A stretch of 64,000 bases of DNA from Bolinopsis microptera (lineage: Eukaryota > Ctenophora > Tentaculata > Lobata > Bolinopsidae): NCBI RefSeq assembly GCF_026151205.1, contig NC_087074.1, positions 14,756,667-14,820,666 on the forward strand, given 5' to 3'. Each line of letters starts with the position of its first letter. The first letter of the stretch is position 1. The position numbers were made by a program, and so were the translations under genes. The notes beneath the pieces are model-generated. The model saw only the letters and a list, made by a program, of their open reading frames with translations. It was not told the origin of the DNA and made no database searches. Positions 25,301-37,236 of the stretch are shown here, piece after piece.

Positions 25301-28300
25301 GTAATCATTATTTCAGTGCGATGGAAATGGAGGCAAACAGTTTGGAGCAAATTTAGTGTTTATCCTCGCAGTTATTGCATGGGTCGGCATTTTCGCTATC
25401 ATCATCTTCAGCATCCTGCAAGTAAGTTAAAAAACTTTAAATTGCCTTTGTTTTTATTTTTTATTGCCAACAATCAGTGTTAAGATTGTGGAAAGCATAT
25501 TTTTATCTTCATATCTACAGTTCATCAGTGTTAATACAATAATTAAGACAGTCATAAAAGGTACTGAAAAATAAACTGATCACATTTCTGTTTTTATAAA
25601 CCCTGAGCTCTCCCATATACTATACTGAACACTATACTGGACACTATACTGAACACTATACTGAACACTATACTGAACACTATACTGAACACTATACTGA
25701 ACACTATACTGAACACTATACTGAACACTATACTGAACACTATACTGAACACTAAACTGAACACTATACTAAACACTATACTAAACACTATACTAAACAC
25801 TATACTGAACACTATACTGAACACTATACTAAACACTATACTAAACACTATACTGAACACTATACTGAACACTATACTGAACACTATACTGAACACTATA
25901 TTAAACACTATACTGAACACTTTACTGAACACTATACTAAACACTATACTAAACACTATACTAAACACTATACTAAACACTATACTAAACACTATACTGA
26001 ACACTATACTAAACACTATACTAAACACTTTACTGAACACTATACTGAACACTATACTGAACACTATACTGAACACTATACTAAACACTATACTAAACAC
26101 TATACTAAACACTATACTGAACACTTTACTGAACACTTTACAAAACACTATACTGAACACTATACTGAACATTATACTGAACACTATACTGAACACTATA
26201 CTGAACACTATACTGAACACTATACTGAACACTATACTGAACACTATACTGAACACTATACTAAACACTATACTAAACACTATACTAAACACTATACTGA
26301 ACACTATACTGAACACTATACTAAACACTATACTAAACACTATATTAAAACACTATACTGAACACTTTACTGAACACTTTACTAAACACTTTACTGAACA
26401 CTATACTGAACACTATACTGAACACTATACTAAACACTATACTGAACACTATACTGAACACTATACTGAACACTATACTGAACACTATACTGAACACTAT
26501 ACTGAACACTATACTGAACACTATACTGAACACTATACTGAACACTATACTAAACACTATACTAAACACTATACTGAACACTATACTGAACACTATACTG
26601 AACACTATACTAAACACTATACTAAACACTATACTGAACACTATACTAAACACTATACTAAACACTATACTGAACACTATACTGAACACTATACTGAACA
26701 CTATACTGAACACTATACTGAACACTATACTGAACACTATACTGTACACTATACTGAACACTATACTGAACACTATACTGAACACTATACTGAACACTAT
26801 ACTGAACACTATACTGAACATTATACTGAACACTATACTAAACACTATACTGAACACTATACTGAACACTATACTGAACACTATACTGAACACTATACTG
26901 AACACTATACTGAACACTATACTAAACACTATACTGAACACTATACTGAACACTATACTGAACACTTTACTGAACACTATACTGAACACTATACTGAACA
27001 CTATACTGAACACTTTACTGAACACTATACTAAAAACTATACTGAACACTATACTGAACGCTATACTGAACACTATGCTGAACACTATGCTGAACACTAT
27101 ACTAAACAGTATACTGAACATTATACTGAATATTATGCTGAACACTATACTGAACATTTTACTGAACACTATACTGAACACTATACTGATCACTATACTA
27201 AACACTATACTGAACACTATACTAAACACTTTACTGTAAACTATACTGAACACTATACTAAACAATATACTGAACACTATACTGAACACTATAATTAACA
27301 CTATACTGAACACTATACTGAACACTATACTGAACACTATACTGAACACTATACTTAACATAATACTGAATATTATGCTGAACACTATACTGAACACTAT
27401 ACTGAACACTTTACTGAACACTATACTGAACACTATACTGAACACTATACTGAACACTATACTAAACACTATACTGAACACTATACTGAACACTATACTG
27501 AACACTATACTGAACACTATACTGAACACTAAACTGAACACTATACTGAACACTATACTAAACACAATACTAAACACTATACTGAACACTTTACTGAACA
27601 ATATACTGAACACTATACTGAACACTATACTGAACACTATACTGAACACTATACTGAACACTATACTGAACACTATACTGAACACTATACTGAACACTTT
27701 ACTGAACACTATACTAAACACTATACTGAACACTATACTAAACACTTTACTGAACAATATACTGAACACTATACTGAACACTATACTAAACACTATACTA
27801 TACACTATACTGAACACTATACTGAACACTATACTGAACACTATACTAAACACTATACTGAACACTATACTGAACACTATACTAAACACTATACTGAACA
27901 CTATACTGAACACTATACTGAACACTATACTGAACACTATACTAAACACTATACTGAACACTTTACTGAACAAAATACTGAACACTATACTGAACACTTT
28001 ACTGAACACTATACTGAACACTATACTGAACACTATACTGAACACTATACTGAACACTATACTAAACACTATACTGAACACTATACTGAACACTATACTG
28101 AACAATATACTGAACACTATACTGAACACTATACTAAACACTATACTATACACTATACTGAACACTATACTGAACACTTTACTGAACACTATACTGAACA
28201 CTATACTAAACACTTTACTGAACAATATACTGAACACTATACTGAACACTATACTGAACACTATACTAAACACTTTACTGAACAATATACTGAACACTAT

Positions 28301-31300
28301 ACTGAACACTATACTGAACACTATACTATACACTTTACTGAACACTATACTGAACACTATACTAAACACTATACTGAACACTATACTGAACACTATACTA
28401 AACACTATACTGAACACTATACTGAACACTATACTGAACACTATACTGAACACTATACTGAACACTATACTGAACACTATACTGAACATTATACTGAACA
28501 CTATACTGAACACTATACTGAACACTATACTAAACACTATACTATACACTATACTGAACACTATACTGAACACTATACTAAACACTATACTAAACACTAT
28601 ACTGAACATTATACTGAACACTTTACTGAACACTATACTGAACACTATACTGAACACTATACTAAACACTATACTAAACACTATACTGAACACTTTACTG
28701 AACACTATACTAAACACTATACTGAACACTTTACTAAACACTATACTGAACACTATACTGAACACTTTACTGAACACTATACTGAACACTATACTGAACA
28801 CTTTACTAAACACTATACTAAACACTATACTGAACACTTTACTAAACACTATACTGAACACTATACTAAACACTTTACTGAACAATATACTGAACACTAT
28901 ACTGAACACTATAATAAACACTATACTGAACACTATACTGAACACTATACTAAACACTATACTGAACACTATACTGAACACTATACTAAACACTATACTG
29001 AACACTATACTGAACACTATACTGAACACTATACTGAACACTATACTAAACACTATACTAACCACTTTACTGAACAATATACTGAACACTATACTGAACA
29101 CTATACTAAACACTATACTATACACAATACTGAACACTATATTGAACACTATACTAAACACTATACTAAACACTATACTGAACACTATACTAAACACTTT
29201 ACTGAACAATATATTGAACACTATACTGAACACTATACTGAACACTATACTGAACACTATACTAAACACTATACTGAACACTTTACTGAACAAAATACTG
29301 AACACTATACTGAACACTATACTAAACACTATACTATACACTATACTGAACACTATACTGAACACTATACTAAACACTATACTAAACAATATACTGAACA
29401 CTATACTAAACACTTTACTGAACAATATACTGAACACTATACTGAACACTATACTAAACACTATACTATACACTATACTGAACACTATACTGAACACTTT
29501 ACTGAACACTATACTGAACACTATACTAAACACTATACTGAACACTTTACTGAACAAAATACTGAACACTATACTGAACACTATACTAAACACTATACTA
29601 TACACTATACTGAACACTATACTGAACACTATACTAAACACTATACTAAACACTGTACTGAACACTATACTAAACACTTTACTGAACAATATACTGAACA
29701 CTATACTGAACACTATACTAAACACTATACTATACACTATACTGAACACTATACTGAACACTTTACTGAACACTATACTGAACACTATACTAAACACTTT
29801 ATTGAATAATATACTGAACACTATACTGAACACTATACTGAACACTATACTAAACACTTTACTGAACAATATACTGAACACTATACTGAACACTATACTG
29901 AACACTATACTAAACACTATACTAAACAATATACTGAACACTATACTAAACACTTTACTGAACAATATACTGAACACTATACTGAACACTATACTAAACA
30001 CTATACTATACACTATACTGAACACTATACTGAACACTATACTAAACACTATACTAAACAATATACTGAACACTATACTAAACACTTTACTGAACAATAT
30101 ACTGAACACTATACTGAACACTATACTAAACACTATACTATACACTATACTGAACACTATACTGAACACTTTACTGAACACTATACTGAACACTATACTA
30201 AACACTATACTGAACACTTTACTGAACAAAATACTGAACACTATACTGAACACTATACTAAACACTATACTATACACTATACTGAACACTATACTGAACA
30301 CTATACTAAACACTATACTAAACACTGTACTGAACACTATACTAAACACTTTACTGAACAATATACTGAACACTATACTGAACACTATACTAAACACTAT
30401 ACTATACACTATACTGAACACTTTACTGAACACTATACTGAACACTATACTAAACACTTTATTGAATAATATACTGAACACTATACTGAACACTATACTG
30501 AACACTATACTAAACACTTTACTGAACAATATACTGAACACTATACTGAACACTATACTGAACACTATACTGAACACTATACTGAACACTATACTGAACA
30601 TTATACTGAACACTATACTGAACACTATACTGAACACTATACTAAACACTATACTATACACTATACTGAACACTATACTGAACACTATACTAAACACTAT
30701 ACTAAACACTATACTGAACACTATACTGAACACTTTACTGAACACTATACTGAACACTATACTGAACACTTTACTAAACACTATACTAAACACTATACTG
30801 AACACTTTACTGAACACTATACTAAACACTATACTGAACACTTTACTAAACACTATACTGAACACTATACTGAACACTTTACTGAACACTATACTGAACA
30901 CTATACTGAACACTTTACTAAACACTATACTAAACACTATACTGAACACTTTACTAAACACTATACTGAACACTATACTAAACACTTTACTGAACAATAT
31001 ACTGAACACTATACTGAACACTATACTAAACACTATACTGAACACTATACTGAACACTATACTAAACACTATACTGAACACTATACTGAACACTATACTA
31101 AACACTATACTGAACACTATACTGAACACTATACTAAACACTATACTAAACACTTTACTGAACAATATACTGAACATTATACTGAACACTATACTAAACA
31201 CTATACTATACACTATACTGAACACTATACTGAACACTATACTAAACACTATACTAAACACTGTACTGAACACTATACTAAACACTATACTGAACACTAT

Positions 31301-33939
31301 ACTGAACACTATACTAAACACTATACTAAACACTTTACTGAACAATATACTGAACATTATACTGAACACTATACTAAACACTATACTATACACTATACTG
31401 AACACTATACTGAACACTATACTAAACACTATACTAAACACTGTACTGAACACTATACTAAACACTTTACTGAACAATATACTAAACACTATACTGAACA
31501 CTATGCTGAACACTTTACTGAACACTATACTAAACACTATACTGAACACTATACTGAACACTATACTGAACACTATATTAAACACTATACTAAACACTAT
31601 ACTGAACATTATACTGAACACTATACTGAACAGTATACTGAACACTATACTGAACACTATACTGAACACTATACTGAACACTATACTGAACACTATACTG
31701 AACACTATACTGAACACTATACTGAACACTATACTGAACACTATACTGAACACTATACTGAACACTATACTAAACACTATACTATACACTATACTGAACA
31801 CTATACTGAACACTATACTGAACACTATACTGAACATTATACTGAACACTATACTGAACACTATACTGAACACTATACTAAACACTATACTATACACTAT
31901 ACTGAACACTATACAGAACACTATACTAAACACTATACTAAACACTATACTGAACACTATACTAAACACTATACTATACACTATACTGAACACTATACTG
32001 AACACTTTACTGAACACTATACTGAACACTATACTGAACATTATACTGAACACTATACTAAACACTATACTATACACTATACTGAACACTATACTGAACA
32101 CTATACTAAACACTATACTAAACACTATACTGAACACTATACTGAACACTTTACTGAACACTATACTGAACACTATACTGAACACTTTACTAAACACTAT
32201 ACTAAACACTATACTGAACACTTTACTGAACACTATACTAAACACTATACTGAACACTTTACTAAACACTATACTGAACACTATACTGAACACTTTACTG
32301 AACACTATACTGAACACTATACTGAACACTTTACTAAACACTATACTAAACACTATACTGAACACTTTACTAAACACTATACTGAACACTATACTAAACA
32401 CTTTACTGAACAATATACTGAACACTATACTGAACACTATACTGAACACTATACTGAACACTATACTGAACACTATACTGAACACTATACTGAACACTAT
32501 ACTGAACACCATACTGAACACTATACTGAACACTATACTGAACACTATACTGAACACTATACTGAACAATATACTGAACACTATACTGAACACTATACTG
32601 AACACTATGCTGAACACTATACTGAACACTATACTGAACACTATACTGAACACTATACTGAACACTATACTGAACACTATACTGAACACTATACTGAACA
32701 CTATACTGAACACTATACTGAACACTATACTGAACACTATACTAATAACTATACTGAACACTATGCTGAACACTATGCTGAACACTATACTAAACAGTAT
32801 ACTGAACATTATACTGAATTTTATGCTGAACACTATACTGAACACTTTACTGAACACTATACTGAACACTTTACTGAACACTATACTGAACACTTTACTG
32901 AACACTATACTAAACACTGTACTGAACACTATACTGAACACTTTACTGAACACTATACTAAACAATGTACTGAACACTATACTGAACACTTTACTGAGCA
33001 CTATACTGAACACTTTACTAAACACTTTACTGAACACTATACTGAACACTATACTAAACACTATACTGAACACTATACTGAACACTATACTGAACACTAT
33101 ACTGAACACTATACTGAACACTATACTAAACACTATACTGAACACTATACTGAACACTATACTGAACACTTTACTGAACACTATACTGAACACTATGCTG
33201 AACACTATGCTGAACACTATACTAAACAGTATACTGAACATTATACTGAACACTATGCTGAACACTATGCTGAACACTATACTAAACAGTATACTGACCA
33301 TTATACTGAATATTATGCTGAACACTATACTGAACACTTTACTGAACACTATACTGAACACTATACTGAACACTATACTAAACACTATACTGAACACTAT
33401 ACTAAACACTTTACTGTACACTATACTGAACACTATACTAAACAATATACTGAACACTATACTGAACACTATACTAAACACTATACTGAACACTATACTG
33501 AACACTATATTGAACACTATACTGAACACTATACTGAACACTATACTGAACATTATACTGAATATTATGCTGAACACTATACTGAACACTTTACTGAACA
33601 CTATACTGAACACTTTTCTAAACACTATACTAAACACTATACTGAACACTATACTGAATATTATGCTGAACACTATACTGAACACTATACTGAACACTAT
33701 ACTGAAACTATGCTGAACACTATACTGAACATGTCACTTTTATAAACCCTAACCACGTGCTCTCCTAGATACTGAACATGTTACGGGTATCGGAAGATAC
33801 GGAGAAAATGGGTATAGATGAAAAGGAGCACGGTGGGGCCGAGTACCAGGTGACGAGGAAATCTCGTTTCGGTGGGGTGATCTACAACTTCTCGACTGCA
33901 GAGGTTGTAGCGAATAAAACAGCTAGCAATGACGTGTAG
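19337..33939 (+). CDS. AMT: Ammonium transporter (AMT family), copy A; one apparent frameshift
   Basis: Eleven exons: 19,337-19,492; 19,693-19,846; 21,394-21,531; 21,634-21,735; 21,927-22,154; 22,378-22,478; 22,655-22,720; 24,759-24,868; 25,048-25,200; 25,317-25,421; 33,769-33,939. All introns are GT-AG with matching phases, giving about 494 residues, a normal AMT length. Family marks are [15 protein letters not shown], the AMT signature [13 protein letters not shown] (first pore His), [36 protein letters not shown] (second pore His) and a cytosolic tail [19 protein letters not shown]. The product would conduct ammonium across the plasma membrane. Exon 5 is 228 bp against 229 in copy B: one base is missing near 21,951-21,957, which shifts the frame. 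This is either a real null mutation or an assembly error. The donor after exon 9 (GTCTCA) is weak. Confidence 0.92.
19937..21334. mobile_element. Copy-A-specific insertion in AMT intron 2
   Basis: Copy B passes directly from TTTAGTGCT to CAATGACATTG-like sequence, while copy A has about 1.4 kb between. No transposase or family ends are recognised. The insert contains a perfect 40-bp palindrome (20,879-20,918) and a patch rich in AACCGG motifs (21,185-21,330). Its origin is unknown. Confidence 0.5.
20879..20918. repeat. Perfect 40-bp palindrome
   Basis: The arms 20,879-20,898 and 20,899-20,918 are exact reverse complements with no spacer, centred on GAAAATTTTC. It lies in the copy-A-specific insertion of AMT intron 2. 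Confidence 0.95.
22830..24310 (+). mobile_element. Truncated Penelope-like element in AMT intron 7
   Basis: This 1.5-kb insertion is flanked by TA microsatellite sequence and splits a copy of the 340-bp repeat, whose uninterrupted counterpart is at 44,710-45,058. The coding part starts essentially at the reverse-transcriptase active site, so the 5' two thirds are missing, as expected from incomplete reverse transcription. It is in the same orientation as the host gene. Confidence 0.85.
22890..24146 (+). CDS. Penelope-like element RT C-terminus plus GIY-YIG endonuclease
   Basis: This 418-codon open frame has no internal stop. Residues 9-13 are KRYIDDG, the Y-x-D-D catalytic motif of reverse transcriptase. 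The palm and thumb follow ([10 protein letters not shown] at about 52, [14 protein letters not shown] at about 74, [15 protein letters not shown] at about 97). A linker holds a cysteine cluster (CHRRNCKCC, about 254). A GIY-YIG-type endonuclease comes next ([20 protein letters not shown], about 288, then HKRMDGHR), and the frame closes with the LRPFGLN motif usual in Penelope-like elements. RT motifs upstream of YIDD are absent, so it cannot be autonomous. The open frame suggests a recent insertion. Confidence 0.85.
   Translation: MDQVASVKRYIDDGAGQFTGTIRQFSASIKKVNENIAPDGLEIDEFQAENTAEYVSFLDVQFTFDHQGELQTDLYVKETDSRSYLHFSSSHPNHIFSGIVYSQCLRLRRIINSKERLETQLNILKRAFHESGYPSKMVDNIANKVLGMERVLVRKSTVEPNEQSPLSAIPIRVISSYGSDNDLVNVVQKYEGHLRRTRSFSESESQQATNSTTAPKGKNKLFQFVKKTGSTLRSRLVTSKQLALGAKHGKTEPCHRRNCKCCKMIMSKDSITSNGKKIKSAPGCCKTYNIIYLVQCSICKKNYVGRTINSLHKRMDGHRSKFYEIVDGRAFDITSDEYSLGVHLIDHGLGVHTDFNDTFRTFILENCSPSTLEVKENNYIHLLNSLRPFGLNKLILLIPLDYLYSINLNMIFLPFSDS
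25616..33732 (+). repeat. 8.1-kb, 12-bp satellite filling the last AMT intron
   Basis: Roughly 675 head-to-tail copies of ACTATACTGAAC, with common variants carrying TTTACTG, ACTAAAC or TGCTGAAC. Between 26,345 and 33,697 no indel breaks the reading register on either strand. Higher-order structure is visible, for example a 36-bp period (one variant unit in three) repeated several times around 27.9, 30.9 and 32.3 kb. The array sits between exons 10 and 11 and expands the intron to 8,347 bp; copy B has only about 100 bp here. The unit on the sense strand contains neither GT nor AG. Confidence 0.97.
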
Positions 33940-34232
33940 AACAATATCACGTGGTATCATACTCGTAGTCGAATATTCTTATATTGTATATTGTTCTTAC
34001 TGTATCTTGTTCTTTTTTATTCTTTTATTACTAGTGGTAGGTTCTAATTGTTGATTTTGTTGCAAGATAAATTCTGCCGGCAGAATTATTACTTTACTAG
34101 TTTGGCTTCATTTTATTTCATCTCAATAATATTTTTCTAATTAAGGTTTTGTTTTTAAAAATCTCAAAGTCAAAATTACAAGATAAAGACTATTATGTGT
34201 TTAAGTTTTTTGATTTTGGTGATGTACATTTC

Positions 34233-34238
34233 AATAAA
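34233..34238 (+). terminator. Poly(A) signal for ammonium transporter copy A
   Basis: AATAAA about 294 bp after the stop codon; the 13-bp satellite starts immediately downstream. Confidence 0.55.
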
Positions 34239-34240
34239 AT

Positions 34241-34538
34241 TACTTTTGACATTTACTTTTGACATTTACTTTTGACATTTACTTTTGACATTTACTTTTG
34301 ACATTTACTTTTGACATTTACTTTTGACATTTACTTTTGACATTTACTTTTGACATTTACTTTTGACATTTACTTTTGACATTTACTTTTGACATTTACT
34401 TTTGACATTTACTTTTGACATTTACTTTTGACATTTACTTTTGACATTTACTTTTGACATTTACTTTTGACATTTACTTTTGACATTTACTTTTGACATT
34501 TACTTTTGACATTTACTTTTGACATTTACTTTTGACAT
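34241..34538. repeat. 13-bp minisatellite, about 23 copies
   Basis: Perfect or near-perfect repeats of TTTTGACATTTAC run directly after the poly(A) signal of copy A. The corresponding place after copy B (about 47,940) has no array, so it arose in unit A or was lost from B. Confidence 0.95.
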
Positions 34539-34553
34539 ACTGACCGAGGAATC

Positions 34554-35925
34554 ACTGTCATAGTTAAAGCAAGAATTGCTATTTATGGGACCATCTGTGA
34601 ATGAATTCGTAACAAAGGTTTTTGTACAGAAATGTGTTGTCCATAGTCCCAGGAACCACAAAAAACCGTCCAGCTGAAATGTTTGGACAAGCAATTTTTC
34701 TCCAGGCACCCATTATACGCCCCAACCCTAAAATAAAAAAAGGTTGATCGGCTTTCATTTTCAAAGGTCATTAATCAAACTGATTTTAATTCACCCAACC
34801 AGCATTTTCATTTATAAACACCAGATTTTTCATGCTCCTTGTGACAGAAAAAAATTGAAACCAAACGGGCTAGTTATAGGAAGTTACTGGAACAAGACAA
34901 CCACAAGACAGCACAATGCGCGTGTCGCTTTCGATCTTATATATATATACTTATATATATAGATAAACACTCCCTTCCCTGTCCAAGATAGTTCGAAATT
35001 CCAAAACCACCCCCTTATTATATTGCTTACTAGAAACCCGCTAGTCGAAAGCTTTGTTCGAGGAAATTAAAAAAATCAGTTATGTTATGTTTTAATTTAT
35101 ATTTATCATCTTGATCTAGCTGTGTTAGTGTTATATACTTATAGTTATACTGTAGAAATTATGGATTTTTTCGTCAAGTTTTAAATATAAATAGATATAT
35201 TCTCGATAGTATTGCCTGGCCTGAATAAATAGTATCTGGAGAGAAGATTTGTAGGATACAATACTTGAGTAGGAACAGTGTGCCTCGTGACGTGTAAAGC
35301 TGTACGTACTTCGCACAACAATAGCTAGATAACGGAACATTGTTCACACACGGTTCGTGTACCTTCTTAGCTTATCAATTACAGTGAATGGGATATTGAC
35401 TTTGAGTAGGGAATGTTATTGTTAGGACATGATTGGATCTTGTGATATAAAGTAAGAATAGCTCATCGCATGTTATAAGTCAGCAAGCTGTAATACTCAA
35501 CAGTCAACAAGCTAGTATATTTTTACTACAAGCTTACAAAAATGTTTCATCCTTTTATTTTGTGATCGATAGACTCGGCCTGGGTCAGCTGCCTTATAAT
35601 AGAGCGAAACATATTTATTCATTCCTATAGCTCATTTTATATACCTCATATTCACGCTGTTACCAATCTACCTTTTTGTTCGTATTGATTATATTCGTGA
35701 TCAAAGGGACAGTTTCAATATTCCGTATTATTACAACCTGTTCCTGACTATACATTTTTCTTATGTACGATTTTAAAATTTTTTTCGAGTATCATTGTTG
35801 TGCCTTATAATATGGTAAACACTAAGTTATCTGCTTACCTAGCTCATTGGCTTGCTCAAACCTGTACATCAGCTAGCTGAAAGCTTTATTCAAGAAAATT
35901 TAAAATCAGTTATGTTATAGTTTCT
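34554..35925. other. End of duplication unit A, then unrecognised AT-rich DNA
   Basis: 34,554-34,920 matches 49,364-49,790 with small gaps (landmarks AAGAATTGCTATTTATG, GTTGTCCATAGTCCCA and ACCACAAAAAACCGTCCA). Beyond that to 35,925 I see no gene, tandem repeat or element ends. Confidence 0.6.
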
Positions 35926-35942
35926 TGGGCTCATACTAATTC

Positions 35943-37211
35943 GCTCGCCCAAAAATTTCACGTGACTTTGGTTTTTATGGTTTTGCAGCCGTACAAAACG
36001 GTTTTACATAAACCCTTATCCCAATTCCCTAACCCTAACCATAACCCCGAAGCTAACCATAACCCTTACCACAACCCTAACCCTAACACGAGCCCTAAAC
36101 AATCGAATTCGTATTTTACTAGCCTTGTCATCATCTATCTACCTTATTGCATAAATGATACGTACGAACTCTACGAACTCCTCAGTGACAACGAACTCTA
36201 CGAACTCATCAACCCAAAATTACGAACTCTTGAGGAGTTCGTTTTGTACAACTTACGTAAAATGAAATTAAACAGAAATTGTATTTACAATTCAGCCAAT
36301 TCAACACATAACATACGATTGTAAAACAACTAAATATATTGGTACTCGAAACTTCTACCACGCGTCGCGTGTACACTGTACATTTCACAGTACAAGGACT
36401 GGTCGATCGACTGGAACATTCTGGCGCCAATAGTTTGCGCGCGCACGTTCCCTGGACACGTTACGTTGCAGAAAACTTCAACTTGTACTTCTGGCGTTGC
36501 GTTTCGTTTTCTTCTGCTGTAAACAGCTTTGATCACACCGAATGTACATTGTACATTCAGTGTTCATGTATGATGTATACATTTTATTTTGCCATGTACA
36601 GCAGACTGAACTATTTGAAATTGAAGTGCACTGTGTATAGACTTATAGGTATAGTTGATGATTCAAATGTCATTGTAGGTACAACTTTCAGCAGTAAAGT
36701 AGACAGTGTACAGTACTACAGTAAAGTTGATATAATAATGTACAGTTTATAGTTATCTGTATGCATAGTTTGGTACGTGATAACGCGAGAAATCCTGAGC
36801 TAAACTGACTAACGAACTCCAACGAACTCTAACGAACTCCAAATTTTGAACGAACTCCACGAACTCTACGCCAAAAATCAACGAACTCCGCATCTATGCC
36901 TTATTGGACCTTATTTGGACGGACATTAATTGAACGCTGGACTAGGCCCTAACGTTCATCTTAACCATAACCCTTACCACAACCCTAACCCTAACACGAG
37001 CCCTAAACAATCGAACTCGTATTTTACTAGCCTGTCACGTGACCAAAACGGTTTTTTGCCCATAACTCTCCAGGGAAGCATTTTAACCCTATGTCATGGG
37101 GGGTGATTCGGAATCAGCGTCCAAAAATACACCGATTCCGATCCACTTTCATGCCCAAAGGGTTTTTTCACAAGAATTTTCTTAAAATTTGGGCGAGCGA
37201 TTTAGTAGGAG
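35943..37211 (+). mobile_element. Foldback MITE with telomere-like core, interrupted and partly duplicated
   Basis: The ends CGCTCGCCCAAAAATTT (35,943) and AAATTTGGGCGAGCG (near 37,190-37,204) are inverted. Inside are CCCTAACCCTAAC motifs and paired CACGTGAC sites. The core from ACCATAACCC to TTTTACTAGCC occurs twice (about 36,045-36,126 and 36,963-37,032), separated by a piece of a TA-targeting MITE that itself carries a 750-bp insertion. A shorter copy of the family in reverse orientation lies at 48,862-49,143. Confidence 0.55.
36149..36898. mobile_element. Candidate 750-bp element inserted in a MITE end
   Basis: It is bounded by direct repeats CCTTATT (36,142-36,148 and 36,899-36,905) and has inverted ends GCATAAATG / CATCTATGC. 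Joining the flanks rebuilds the start of the TA-targeting MITE family (CCTTAT.GGACCTTATTTGG). Clusters of CGAACTC occur near both ends in the same orientation. No transposase; superfamily uncertain. Confidence 0.5.
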
Positions 37212-37236
37212 CGAGTTTCTTGTCATCATCTATCTA

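Noticed and set aside
26345-33716. Overlapping open frames of 2,450 codons (minus) and 2,113 codons (plus)
   Set aside because: They are products of a 12-bp tandem repeat, whose length is a multiple of three, lying in an intron. The peptides are monotonous FSIV and LNTI repeats without domain structure.
25616-33732. CRISPR-like regular repeats
   Set aside because: Repeats are contiguous without unique spacers and lie in a eukaryotic intron.
36025-36095. Interstitial telomere as a chromosome-fusion scar
   Set aside because: The CCCTAA runs are short, degenerate and embedded in a MITE that recurs elsewhere in the window.
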